DNA from: Gordius sp. MW1
Lineage: Eukaryota > Nematomorpha > Gordioida > Gordea > Gordiidae
Length of the DNA: 64,000 nucleotides
Reading direction: 5' to 3'
NCBI GenBank assembly: GCA_964036665.1
Contig: OZ038526.1
Location: 4,836,001 to 4,900,000 of the forward strand
The notes beneath the pieces were generated by a model. That model did no database searches. It was not told the origin of the DNA and saw only the letters and a list, made by a program, of their open reading frames with translations. The translations under genes and the position numbers were made by a program. Shown in pieces: positions 47,196 through 56,613 of the stretch (the first letter of the stretch is position 1; each line of letters begins with the position of its first letter).

Positions 47196-49116
47196 CAGAG
47201 ACCAGATTTGCCCGGCCCAGCCCGCTGCCGGGAACTGTCTTAAATTTTAATTTTCGGGCGGGCCCGGGCGGGCACGCTGATAAGGTTCGGGCAATTCGGG
47301 CATAGTTAAATTAAAATCATAGTATATTATCTTGTTACTTTTTTATTAGATTGTAGCGAATGCTGCCCCCCCCCCACTCCTAGTTAAATCTTTGCCCGAC
47401 TCCATTTCTTAGCTATGTTTATGGAAAGGATTGAAATATTTATATTTATGTAGCCATTTCATTGTTCGCAATACACATGTGTGCGGTCTAGACTTAAAAC
47501 AAAATGCCATAATTTTTTTAACAAATAAAATTTGGTTCAATTCGCCTTTTTATTCCCTAAACTACGCTATTACTTATTTATAATTTCTATAATAATTAAT
47601 TTCCATATCATTCTTTTTTTGTCCCATTTCTTTCGTCCTTTAAATTCCCTTATCTACGCTATTAGGGGAAACCGGGGCTACTTTAGCCATAAAAAATTAA
47701 ATCGCGTTTTAAAAAAAACTTAAAACAATTATTCCAGTTTTTTTGTTGGAATATATTTTTAAGGTCTTTTTTATTATGATGAAAAAGTTTGGAGGGAAAG
47801 TCTAAAAAAACAAAAATCCAAAAAATTTTGAAAATTCCCGGAGGATAGTCATAGCCGTTAGATTAACTCTGACGTTTTCACTTCTTATTAGTGTATGCTA
47901 ACTCAAATCAATAAAAATATTGTTTCATTATAAAAAATGTAGAAAATGCAAATGTAATATGATTATTTTTTTTATAAAACAAATAAAAAAAGTGTCAAGA
48001 TGACAATCTGACTTAGGAACACTTACGGATTTAGCAATGGAAAATAACTTTTAGTCGTTTTATAATGTATAATCATAGTCTATTTCTATTCCAAATAACA
48101 CTAAGTTAGATTATTAAACAAATTTTTTTGTTATTTAAATTTTGTCATTTGTAAGACACAATGAAAAATGGCTAGAACTAGCCCCTCTCCGACTAGCCAC
48201 GACCCCTATTTTCATAAAAAATTAAAAATTTAAGATGTTATATTGCACATTAAAATTTAATCATTAGACGGTTTTTATATAAAAAATCCCTTTATAAGAT
48301 GAAAGTTAAATCAATCCAAAAAACTCAGCCAAAAAAATTTCATGTGCAAAATAAATTTTTTTGTAAGGCTACTAATAGCCCCGAAAAATCGTTTTTTCTC
48401 AATAAAAATATTAAATTTTATTTTTTCTAAACAAAAATATTTTTACTTATGCTTTATGGAAAAATACACATATGGTTTAAATTTTGATTTAATATCATTA
48501 TTATTTTAGAAAATAATTAGAAAGATAATAGTAACCCCGGGCTACGACGAGCCCCGGTCTCCCCTACTTATTTTTATAACACATAATTAATTCACAACCA
48601 TTCCTTTTTTGCTTTAAGTAAAAATTTTCTCCATTATATTCTACAACAAAGTAAGTATTACTAATTGAAATAATTTTATACTAACCTAAATGCATTAGCA
48701 ATTAATATCTCTTAAAATTGTGTGACCATTTTTTAATAGTGGTTGAAAGATTTTGGGATTGCATAAATTTGGGTCTAACGGGTATATTTAATTAATTAGG
48801 CCGGGCAGCTCTAATGGTTCGGGCATGGCCGAGCGGACACTTAGAAAGGTTCAGGCGGGCAATTTGGTTAAAAATTTGAACCCAGCCGGGTTTGGACAGA
48901 AAAATTTAAACAAATCTGACCTCAGTTGGGATCGCATAAATTCGGGATTAAGAGGCAAATTCAATATTTCGGGCCGGGCAATTCGGGCAGCTTTAACGAT
49001 TCGGGCGGACCCGGGCGGACACTTAGTTGGATCAGGCGGGCCCGGGCGGGCAATGAAGTAATAAAATTTTATCGGGCCGGGTTCGGGCAGAAAATTCCAA
49101 ACAAATCTGACCTCTG
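47196..49116 (+). mobile_element. Inner copy of the same GC-ended hAT-like family, nested in the outer copy
   Basis: It starts CAGAGACCAGATTTG and ends CAAATCTGACCTCTG, flanked by exact octamers atacacac (47188-47195 and 49117-49124). Removing it joins GCAATACACAC to ATGTGTGTGC, and the uninterrupted version of that joint is present inside the inner copy itself (GCAATACACATGTGTGCGG near 47470). A second terminus-like CAAATCTGACCTCAG at about 48911 shows that its right end is partly duplicated. Confidence 0.85.
47665..48564. mobile_element. 900-bp TA-flanked element with GGGGAAACCGGGGCTA ends
   Basis: The left end reads GGGGAAACCGGGGCTAC and the right end, reversed, reads GGGGAGACCGGGGCTCG. 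A TA dinucleotide flanks each side, as for Tc1/mariner-type insertion. The outer hAT-like copy shows the matching empty site (CTACTTATTTTTATAA near 49250). No transposase frame is present. Confidence 0.7.
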
Positions 49117-49573
49117 ATACACACATGTGTGTGCTCTCTCGACTTAAAACAAAGGCTCATGATATTTTTAACAATGCGCATATAAGTCTTTAATTCTAAT
49201 TCATTTAATTTTTTTAACAACTAAAAATTCGTTCAGCCTTTTTGATTCCTACTTATTTTTATAATACATAATTAATTCACAATTATTCTTTTGCTTCAAA
49301 TAAAAATCATCATTCTGTAAGTAATACTAATTTAAATTTTTTTATTTATCTATTAAAATTGTATGACCTATGATTGGTTTTGTTAGCGATGATGTAATAT
49401 TAAAAAACTTTGCCCAAATCTTTTTGCATTAATTTAAGAGATTTCATTTGTTTGTGGTTTTTAAGCTTTATATTTTTAAATCTTTTTATTATATAAAATA
49501 TCGTGCTTGATCTTAACTATTAATTAGTTTAAAATTTACAAACGCTAATAGAATAATATATTCAAATTCTGCT

Positions 49574-49903
49574 ATTAGGGAGGCCGGGGCTAGTCGTAGC
49601 CCTGGGTTACTATTATCTTTGTAATTATTTTTTTAAATAATAATGATATATAGTTAAAATTTAAACCATATGTGTATTTTTTCATAAGGTATAAGTAAAA
49701 AAGTTTTTGTTTAAAAAAAATCAAATTTAAAATTTTTACAGAGGAAAAACGATTTTTCGGGGCTATTAGTAGCCTTGACAAAATTTTGCATTTTGGACAT
49801 AAAAAATTTTTGGCTGTATATTTTGGACTATTTTAAATTATGTCTTATAAAGAGGTATTTTTTATATATTCTATAATTAAATTTTTATTTGCAATATTTT
49901 ATT
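49574..49903. repeat. Half copy of the TA-flanked element, opposite orientation
   Basis: It begins TAGGGAGGCCGGGGCTAG and follows the reverse complement of 48566 back to about 48250, sharing AAACCATATGTGTATTTTT and TTTTTCGGGGCTATTAGTAG. It ends without a second terminus. Confidence 0.65.
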
Positions 49904-50200
49904 AATCAGGCCGGGCAGCTCTAATGGTTTGGGCATGGCCGAGCGGACACTTAAAAGGGTTCAAGTGGGCAATTTAGTTAAAAATTTGGACCCGGCCGGG
50001 TTTGGGCAGAAAAACTAACAAATCTGACCTCTGTTTGGATCTCATAAATTCGGGACTAACGGGCAAATTTAATATTTCGGACCGGGTTATTCGGGCAGCT
50101 TTAACGATTCGGGCGGGCCCGGGCGGGCAATTAAGTTAAAAAATTGAATCGGGCGGGTTCGGGCAGAAAATTCCCAACAAATCTGACCTCTGACAAAAAC

Positions 50201-50302
50201 ATCCCAAGAAGACTAAAAGGGGAACTGTATAGGTCCCTCATACAGCCAACAGTCATGTATAGCTCGGAATCATGGGCTATACCTAAAAGGGAAGAGCAGC
50301 GC
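50201..50302 (+). pseudogene. RTE-type LINE relic, part 2
   Basis: The frame resumes directly after the 8-bp duplication with IPRRLKGELYRSLIQPTVMY and SSESWAIPKREEQ, the segment that normally follows the RT domain of RTE-like ORF2. It is then cut off by a different retroelement relic. Confidence 0.75.
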
Positions 50303-50822
50303 CTTGCGTCCATAGTGTCGCGGTCCGTTGCTTACCTTCTCTCGACACCACCAAACAGCATTGCAATCTTAGGTTATTGGCTTTTGACCAATCCGGTCAT
50401 GAATGGCTTGAAGCTTACCTTAGCAAGTTCTCGGGAATGCTCTTAGAGAACCCCATTTTTTCCTTCATTTGACGGTACGGGACTTGACCCATGAGACAAA
50501 GGCCTTTTTTAAAATGGGACCACACTTGTATTGACTTGTTTGCACCCTTCAACGTTACTCACGATCACGACCCCCTAGGATCGAGCATAGAAAATCCATA
50601 AAATACTCAGCTTTATCAGAAACCTTTATTTTTATTCCTAACGTTTCGTCATGCTCAAAGACATTAGGTAAGAGCGCTTCAAATTATTTTAAAGAGTTTG
50701 CTAAACGATTTTCTACAAAGACAATCAATCGCCATTGCGATCGCTAAATCCACTATCTACTCCCTGATGGATTCAATGCCCATTCTAAAAGAAGACGAAG
50801 AAACGGATAATGTCTTTATTTA
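50303..50822 (+). pseudogene. C-terminal relic of the R2-like retroelement ORF
   Basis: Segments in shifting frames match the ORF at 53460-56102: SRSVAYLL, then FDQSGHEWLEAYLSKFSGML, then LKWDHTCIDLFAPF (putative endonuclease region) and SIAIAIAKSTIYSLMDSMP near the C terminus, ending in TAA. It is a truncated and frameshifted copy inserted into, or recombined with, the RTE relic. Confidence 0.75.
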
Positions 50823-50829
50823 AATAATT

Positions 50830-51063
50830 TTGCTGGCTGGAGGTGGGCCTACTTATAGCTATGTCCACCCCACGTTTGGGTACTTAAAGCTCGTTCCGAC
50901 AAAAAGCCCATTCATGGCCGCTACGTTTAGGGACCATCCCCAGGACAAATTTTATAATATTCACTATGCCGATGTCAACTACACTTTCTTTAATAATTGG
51001 CTAAGCCATGATCATCTAAGAGAAACTTTACAAATCAACTTACTAAATTACAAGGATTATTAA
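50830..51063 (+). other. Unrecognised open frame or exon
   Basis: A 77-codon frame, protein-like in composition, encodes GGGPTYSYVHPTFGYLKLV, then SPFMAATFRDHPQDKFYNIH and ends LLNYKDY before TAA. I do not recognise a family. It could be the last exon of a plus-strand gene or a fragment carried by the neighbouring relic. No clear acceptor or upstream exon was found. Confidence 0.35.
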
Positions 51064-53027
51064 TTCTAAGTTAAATTTGACCACTAATATCTACAAAAAA
51101 ATTAGCACCCTCAGTTTTTAAAGAAAATAGATTTCAAATTAAGTTTAAAAATGAAGCCTGACTCTGCATGAATGAAGCATGCGAAACGCTTTGTAATATT
51201 ATCCTTTACTTTGAGAATTAATTGTATTTTAATATTATGCATTTCTATAGTAAAATTAACACTCGCATTTCTAACAACAAGGAATTTAAAGTAAGTTACG
51301 TTAAGTAGATAAATAAAATCATTGATTAACTTTATAAATTTACATATTAACATTTTATTTTGGAAGTTAAGTTAGTTTTTTTTAATGAATTAATTAAAAA
51401 TAGAATTTCTTTTTTTTAAACACGCACTAGGGATGGAATTTTTGTATATCTAAAATCAATTATCGTACTCAATTATTTCTATAAGTGCAACACAGTGAGT
51501 TTTTTTATATAAATCGGAGGAAAATATAAAACATTTGTCTCTGGCCGAAAACCCCCTCCTTGCCTATGTCACTCTCCCATCTTTAGCCATTTTTCGCATT
51601 CTCTGTGTTTTAATTAAACACTAGACTTTTATAAGGATTTCTTGATTTATTAAGATCTAGGAGTAGGAATACGAAAAAAGTCAATACGTTACAATTTTTT
51701 AAAAATAACTTTTTTATTAATAAATATTGAAACGCATATCAGGTTAAACCAGTTAGTCGGAAACTAATGATATGTATGAAAATATATTGATGCCTTGAAT
51801 TTCTAACTACGCATTGTGCTAATTAGATTGTCATGGAAACTGGACAAAAGTGAAAAATTGTGCAACTAATCTCATATGTATTAATGAAAATATTATAAAA
51901 GCTGGATTAAACAATATTATAAAAGTAAATTAAACAAAATTCACTCGCATTTTTGTATGAGTTGACTAAGTTCAATTTTTTTCAAGTTTTAAGACCTGGA
52001 TCGCCCCAATTGCATAACTAATTAAATACTGTTTCTTTACGTATCATAAGAGAGCCTAGGCTTAATTTCCGCCAAATAAGCCCGGTACCAGAGGCAGAGC
52101 CCTTCGCAAGGTCCTAAGGATTGGGTATCTATATTAATATATGTTTTTAAAGTGTAAACTAACTTTGCCATTTAAAATATCTTATTTTTGCATTTTCATA
52201 TCAGTTAGAAAATATTTAGTGTCGAGGAAATCAAAAGCAAATATATCTTGCCCATGCAATCTCTATTTTACTTAATAGGATAAAAAGTTCAATTTTTAGC
52301 TTTTTCGTTGTATTTTAATTTCAATATCATCTCCCATTAGCTCATTTAGATTATAAATCGACTTAACATTTTTAATGTAGCTAATTAATTCTTCAAAAGT
52401 AACAAATTATTGTGATGAACATTAGTTAAGTCCGCTGACCTGCAGGGGCAATACTTAACCTGACACAGTCAAAAAATCAATTGTCAAGTTTTAGTTAAAA
52501 AAATTTAAACCGAACTTAAACTTGTGATGAAAAGGCAAAAAAAATGCGTTCTCGAAGTTGCTTCCAAGACCGTTGATACTTTTAAATTTTGTACAACCAA
52601 ATTTTGGGTGACAATAGATTGTTCTTCGAATAAAATTTGGTATTGATTTTAAATTTCAAGTATTGCATGACTTAAGTTTAGATCCATGCCAAGCTCGGAT
52701 ATGCTTATGAAATATCACTTTTGTATCAAATTAACAAAAGGCTTTTCACAGTGAAATCTCATGTCTAATAGTCGACGTAAAATCTGAAACAATTAGTATA
52801 CATTCACCATGGCTAGATTGATAAATTTCAGTTGAACAATCCATACATGAGCGGAGACCGGGGAATAACAGCTAAGCAAAACTAAATAGACCAAGGTTAT
52901 AATGTAAACATTTCAGCAGAGCGAAGGTATATTAGCAATGTGGGGAATGCAGAAATGTTAACTATATTTAACGGTTTCAAATGTTGTAGAGAACGCGTTT
53001 AAATAAAATTCCGGTCTTGTAATGGTA
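51064..53027. other. AT-rich region between transposon nests
   Basis: No gene, tRNA-like structure or clear transposon end was recognised. Confidence 0.45.
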
Positions 53028-53353
53028 TGAGGGTGGGAATTTGTTAAAGGGCGAGCTGGTCATTTTGTGAAAACGTGAGACGATAGTCAGCAACCGACAA
53101 GTTGTGGACCAAGTAACAATAATACCCCAAAGTAAAAGAACATTACATCTGGAATATTACTAATAAAATTTAGAAAAAGGATGGTAAAAATTATTATAAA
53201 TAACTAAGTTTTAAGGGGGATGGTTGATTTTTAGGGGCAATTCTGAGTTTTCTCCTAAGCTGAGTTGTTAGAATTAAAGATGTGAACGAGAATTTAAGTG
53301 CATAGGGCGGCGGTAGGCATATGAGTGCATTACATTATTTAATAGCTATAATT
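53028..53353. repeat. 326-bp direct repeat, copy at the 3' side of the retroelement
   Basis: Begins TGAGGGTGGGAATTTG and ends AATAGCTATAATT. It matches 56288-56613 at a constant offset of 3,260 with about 4 mismatches by eye and no indel. Read on the element strand, it lies immediately after the poly-A end of the element. Confidence 0.9.
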
Positions 53354-56287
53354 TTTTTTTTTTTTAAATGTATATATTGTTTATTTGAACGTAAGAACTT
53401 TATAAAAACGAAGTGTCAAAATTCGAAAAATATAGCGGATGTAAAACAAAATAAAAATATTATGATTCAAAAATGTCGCATGTGTCATCTTGTAAAAGTG
53501 GCCAACTGTCGGCCAGGGATTTAAAATTGTACTTAGCTATAAAAATACCAATTTTTTGTTTAAGTAAAAAATTAGTGGAATATTTAGAGGGCGGGCAGCG
53601 ACGGCTGATTTCTTTAAAAAGCTTAATGGCGGCCGGACCAAAAGTCCCAGAACACGAGGCAACGATAGGGGTAAAGATATTAGATGGTAGGAGAGCCTGG
53701 TATTTAACCGTTTTGCGGTGTTCGGCGAGAGTCAAAGCGTTGTAGTTTTGGTTAGAGGGAGCGAAAATGTCTATGCAGGTGAAATCCCATTTAAGGGGTA
53801 GACCATTTTGCCAAGGGATAAGGGTAGAGCCGTCTGGTTGCATCCTTCCCTCCAACGAAGGGTCTGACGGCTCTAAAACGGAGGGAATGTTGGCTTTTTT
53901 AAAAGCGGCTTGGATAAGGCTATTCACCTTTTCGTGCCTTATGTATTTAAATTTATTGTAAAGGCAGTGTAGGGGATGTCTTGCATAAATGTCTATGCTC
54001 TGGGAGCAGTTGCGGCAGGAATATTCCTTTGAAAAGGGAATTCCTAGTCTGAGGGCGATGGCGTATGCTAGCTCTGGGTCCTCCAACATCAATCCAGAAA
54101 GTGAGCTAGGATAAGCTTCAAGCCACTCGTGACCCGATCCGTCAAAAACTAAAGATTTAAGGTTGAAGTGCTGGCGGGCGTCGCAACTCGATAAGAGGTA
54201 ATCAACGGAGCGCGATACGAGGCCAGCATCCCAATCCTTTTGTCTAGAGGTTATGGGGAAGGGGGTCCCTGGGTTGACGTTGGCTGACCAGACGTCTAGG
54301 GCTTCTACAAACGACGGATCCTCATTTGTTGTGATTAAACGGTCGATCAATCCTTGGGCAGATTTATAAGAAGAGATAAAAGGAGCTAACGAAATTGAGG
54401 TAGCTGGGCGTATGCCCAAGCCGCCAGCTTTAGTAGGTAAAGAGGCTTGGAGCCACGAGGAAGTGCTGAATTTGATATTAAGAATTGCTTCTAAAGTATT
54501 CTTCATGAAGCTATCGTAGCTTTTTAAAATCTCGGGCAATAAAAAGGCTGAAGAAGACCGGAAGCAGTGTTGAATTTTTGAGATGTTGAAATAGTTTTTA
54601 ATGATATAAAATGCGTGGTGTTTGGGGAGGGTATTAAGAATATCCATCTTCGATGTAAGAGTTGATAAGTGGCTATGTAAAAATTCTTTTAAGGCGATTT
54701 GCCCACCTATTGGAGAGCCTAGATGAGTAAAACTCATCAATTCAACTTTTAAAAAGGGCTTAAAAATGGGAAATTTGTTGGTATCCGGGCACTGATATAT
54801 CTCGCATTTAGAGATATTCAATCTCAAGTTTAGGGAGGTTTCATAATGTTGGATTAAAAGAATGGCCTTGGAAATTTCTTCAGGAGGGCCGCATAAAATA
54901 GCATCGTCCAGGTACCAGACGTTTAATGATAATGAGCATTGGTTTGAGAGGGATTCAGTTAAATTTTTGATCCCAAGACAAAACAGAGGTGGACCTAGGG
55001 GGTCTCCCTGTTGAATACCTTCTGCCGAATCAATTAAAAAGTCCCCAAACTTTAGTTTTGATATACAACCGTAACTTAAACTGATGTAATTTGAAAACTT
55101 TGGAAACTCATCAATGAAGGTATTTATTATCGTTTCTCGGCGAATATTATTAAAAGCATTGGCAAAGTCCAGTTTAACCATGCAGTGATTGGAGGGAATT
55201 TGTTTTAGACTTATCCGCGCAGCGTGACTGGCAGCCTCACAGCCGCCTTTAACCCCAAATCCTAATTGATGAGGAATTAACTTGTCGCTTAAACTGGATT
55301 TGATTGTCTTACAAATGAGTTTTGATATTATACGTCGAAAAACACTGCCAATAGCAATGGGTCTCACCGAATTATCAGGTTTTTTGATAGCGATGAGTTT
55401 AGCGCCGAACAATATAGGGATTATTTCGGTAGGAATATTACCGTTGACAATTAAATTGCATAGGGACGTTATAGAGTTGAGTAAAATTGCAGCGCTCACA
55501 TTTTGGAGGTTAATCAGGTCTTGTAAATAAACAGGGCGGAAACCATCAAGGCCTGCTGCAGAGTCGATGGGAAAGGAATTGATGGCTTCCCGAATGTCGG
55601 ATGAGTCTAGTTTTATGGAAGAGGCTGAGGTAGGGAGTCGATTTGCCGATGAGGATGGGGGATGTTTAGATTTGAGTTGTTGGTATGAATCAAGGGAGTA
55701 AGGAGCAATTGAGTCATTGTCATAAAATATTCTTAGAGCACTTTTGGGGTTAAAGTTATCAATTTTTTTAGAAATTAGTTTAGCAGTTTGCTTGGCAGTG
55801 GAGGAGTTTGGGGATTGTTTGTGCTGGGGGGTATTTTTAAAAATATTATCAATATTGAAATTTAAAAAGGAGTCTTTAATATGTTTGGACAGATTTTCAG
55901 CGTTGGGTCCTCTTACATATAAGGTGTGAAAGGTAAGCCTGAAAAGTTTATCCCAGTTAGTAAGATTTGAGGGAGAGTTTGTTATGGAAGTTATAAGGTT
56001 GATTAAAAACTGTTGAGAAGCCGGGTGAGCTCCCCTAGGGATTCTTGAAATAGTATTGGGGAAGGTTAAGGCTAAAAAAGAATCACTCCAAGAATAGTCC
56101 AAAGAAGTGGTAATAATGGGGCTGTCTAAGGATTGAGTATCTGAGTTGGACGAGCAAGGGGCATTATGAGGAGCATCCTCTATTATGGAGGCAAGAGGTG
56201 GAATAAGAGGGCTAGCAGGTGGGAATTTCCCAGAGGAGATACAACGAGCAGAAGGGTGGCCATGTATTATAAAACAGTTATTTTTTT
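53354..56287 (-). mobile_element. R2-like non-LTR retroelement, 5'-truncated, between 326-bp direct repeats
   Basis: On the minus strand the body carries one long ORF, about 94 nt of 3' UTR and a terminal run of about 14 A (T run at 53352-53365; its exact border with the repeat is ambiguous). The direct repeats abut both ends. The reading frame stays open right up to the 5' boundary and meets a stop about 20 nt into the adjoining repeat, with no ATG in the N-terminal 300 codons. This suggests a 5'-truncated insertion. The high identity of the flanking repeats and the intact frame point to a recent event. Confidence 0.8.
53460..56102 (-). CDS. Reverse transcriptase with zinc knuckle and putative restriction-like endonuclease
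   Basis: 880 uninterrupted codons are shown, and the frame stays open upstream to about 56305 without an ATG. Residues below count from the displayed start. RT motifs: AGLDGFRP at 183-190, VRPIAIGSVFRRI at 246-258, motif A LDFANAF with Asp312, motif B GIQQGDPLG at 362-370 and motif C YLDD at 397-400. The C-terminal part has a zinc knuckle C696-x2-C699-x9-H709-x3-C713, then QPDG (Asp757) and KWDFTC (Asp773), the pattern of the restriction-like endonuclease of R2-type elements. It would catalyse target-primed reverse transcription. Clade assignment within the early-branching non-LTR elements is uncertain. The displayed first codon is TTG, so the true start is unknown. Confidence 0.85.
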   Translation of the reverse strand: MDYSWSDSFLALTFPNTISRIPRGAHPASQQFLINLITSITNSPSNLTNWDKLFRLTFHTLYVRGPNAENLSKHIKDSFLNFNIDNIFKNTPQHKQSPNSSTAKQTAKLISKKIDNFNPKSALRIFYDNDSIAPYSLDSYQQLKSKHPPSSSANRLPTSASSIKLDSSDIREAINSFPIDSAAGLDGFRPVYLQDLINLQNVSAAILLNSITSLCNLIVNGNIPTEIIPILFGAKLIAIKKPDNSVRPIAIGSVFRRIISKLICKTIKSSLSDKLIPHQLGFGVKGGCEAASHAARISLKQIPSNHCMVKLDFANAFNNIRRETIINTFIDEFPKFSNYISLSYGCISKLKFGDFLIDSAEGIQQGDPLGPPLFCLGIKNLTESLSNQCSLSLNVWYLDDAILCGPPEEISKAILLIQHYETSLNLRLNISKCEIYQCPDTNKFPIFKPFLKVELMSFTHLGSPIGGQIALKEFLHSHLSTLTSKMDILNTLPKHHAFYIIKNYFNISKIQHCFRSSSAFLLPEILKSYDSFMKNTLEAILNIKFSTSSWLQASLPTKAGGLGIRPATSISLAPFISSYKSAQGLIDRLITTNEDPSFVEALDVWSANVNPGTPFPITSRQKDWDAGLVSRSVDYLLSSCDARQHFNLKSLVFDGSGHEWLEAYPSSLSGLMLEDPELAYAIALRLGIPFSKEYSCRNCSQSIDIYARHPLHCLYNKFKYIRHEKVNSLIQAAFKKANIPSVLEPSDPSLEGRMQPDGSTLIPWQNGLPLKWDFTCIDIFAPSNQNYNALTLAEHRKTVKYQALLPSNIFTPIVASCSGTFGPAAIKLFKEISRRCPPSKYSTNFLLKQKIGIFIAKYNFKSLADSWPLLQDDTCDIFES

Positions 56288-56613
56288 TGAGGGTGGGAAT
56301 TTGTTAAAGGGCGAGCTGGTCATTTTGTGAAAACGTGAGACGATAGTCAGCAACCGACAAGTTGTGGACCAAGTAACAATAATACCCCAAAGTAAAAGAA
56401 CATTACATCTGGAATATTACTAATAAAATTTAAAAAAACGATGGTAAAAATTATTATAAATAACTAAGTTTTAAGGGGGATGGTTGATTTTTAGGGGCAA
56501 TTCTGAGTTTTTTCCTAAGCTGAGTTGTTAGAATTAATGATGTGAACGAGAATTTAAGTGCATAGGGCGGCGGTAGGCATATGAGTGCATTACATTATTT
56601 AATAGCTATAATT
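56288..56613. repeat. 326-bp direct repeat, copy at the 5' side of the retroelement
   Basis: Near-identical to 53028-53353. Beyond it the flanks diverge (GTTTTGCC here, the poly-T run there), so the repeat edges coincide with the element edges. Confidence 0.9.

Larger units (their letters stand above)
46647..50192 (+). mobile_element. Outer GC-ended hAT-like element, 3,546 bp, with perfect 8-bp duplication
   Basis: It starts CAGAGACCAGA and ends TCTGACCTCTG, inverted ends of the CAGRG type found in hAT elements. The octamer acaaaaac flanks it at 46639-46646 and 50193-50200. Both ends carry arrays of GGGCGGGCCCGGGCGGG words, likely subterminal transposase-binding repeats. No transposase is encoded. 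About half of its length is a second copy of the same family at 47196-49116. Confidence 0.85.

Noticed and set aside
53354-56287. LTR retrotransposon or Penelope-like element, because of the flanking direct repeats
   Set aside because: The RT motifs, poly-A end and C-terminal knuckle plus putative restriction-like endonuclease fit R2-like non-LTR elements. There is no gag, protease, integrase or GIY-YIG domain, and no TG...CA repeat ends.
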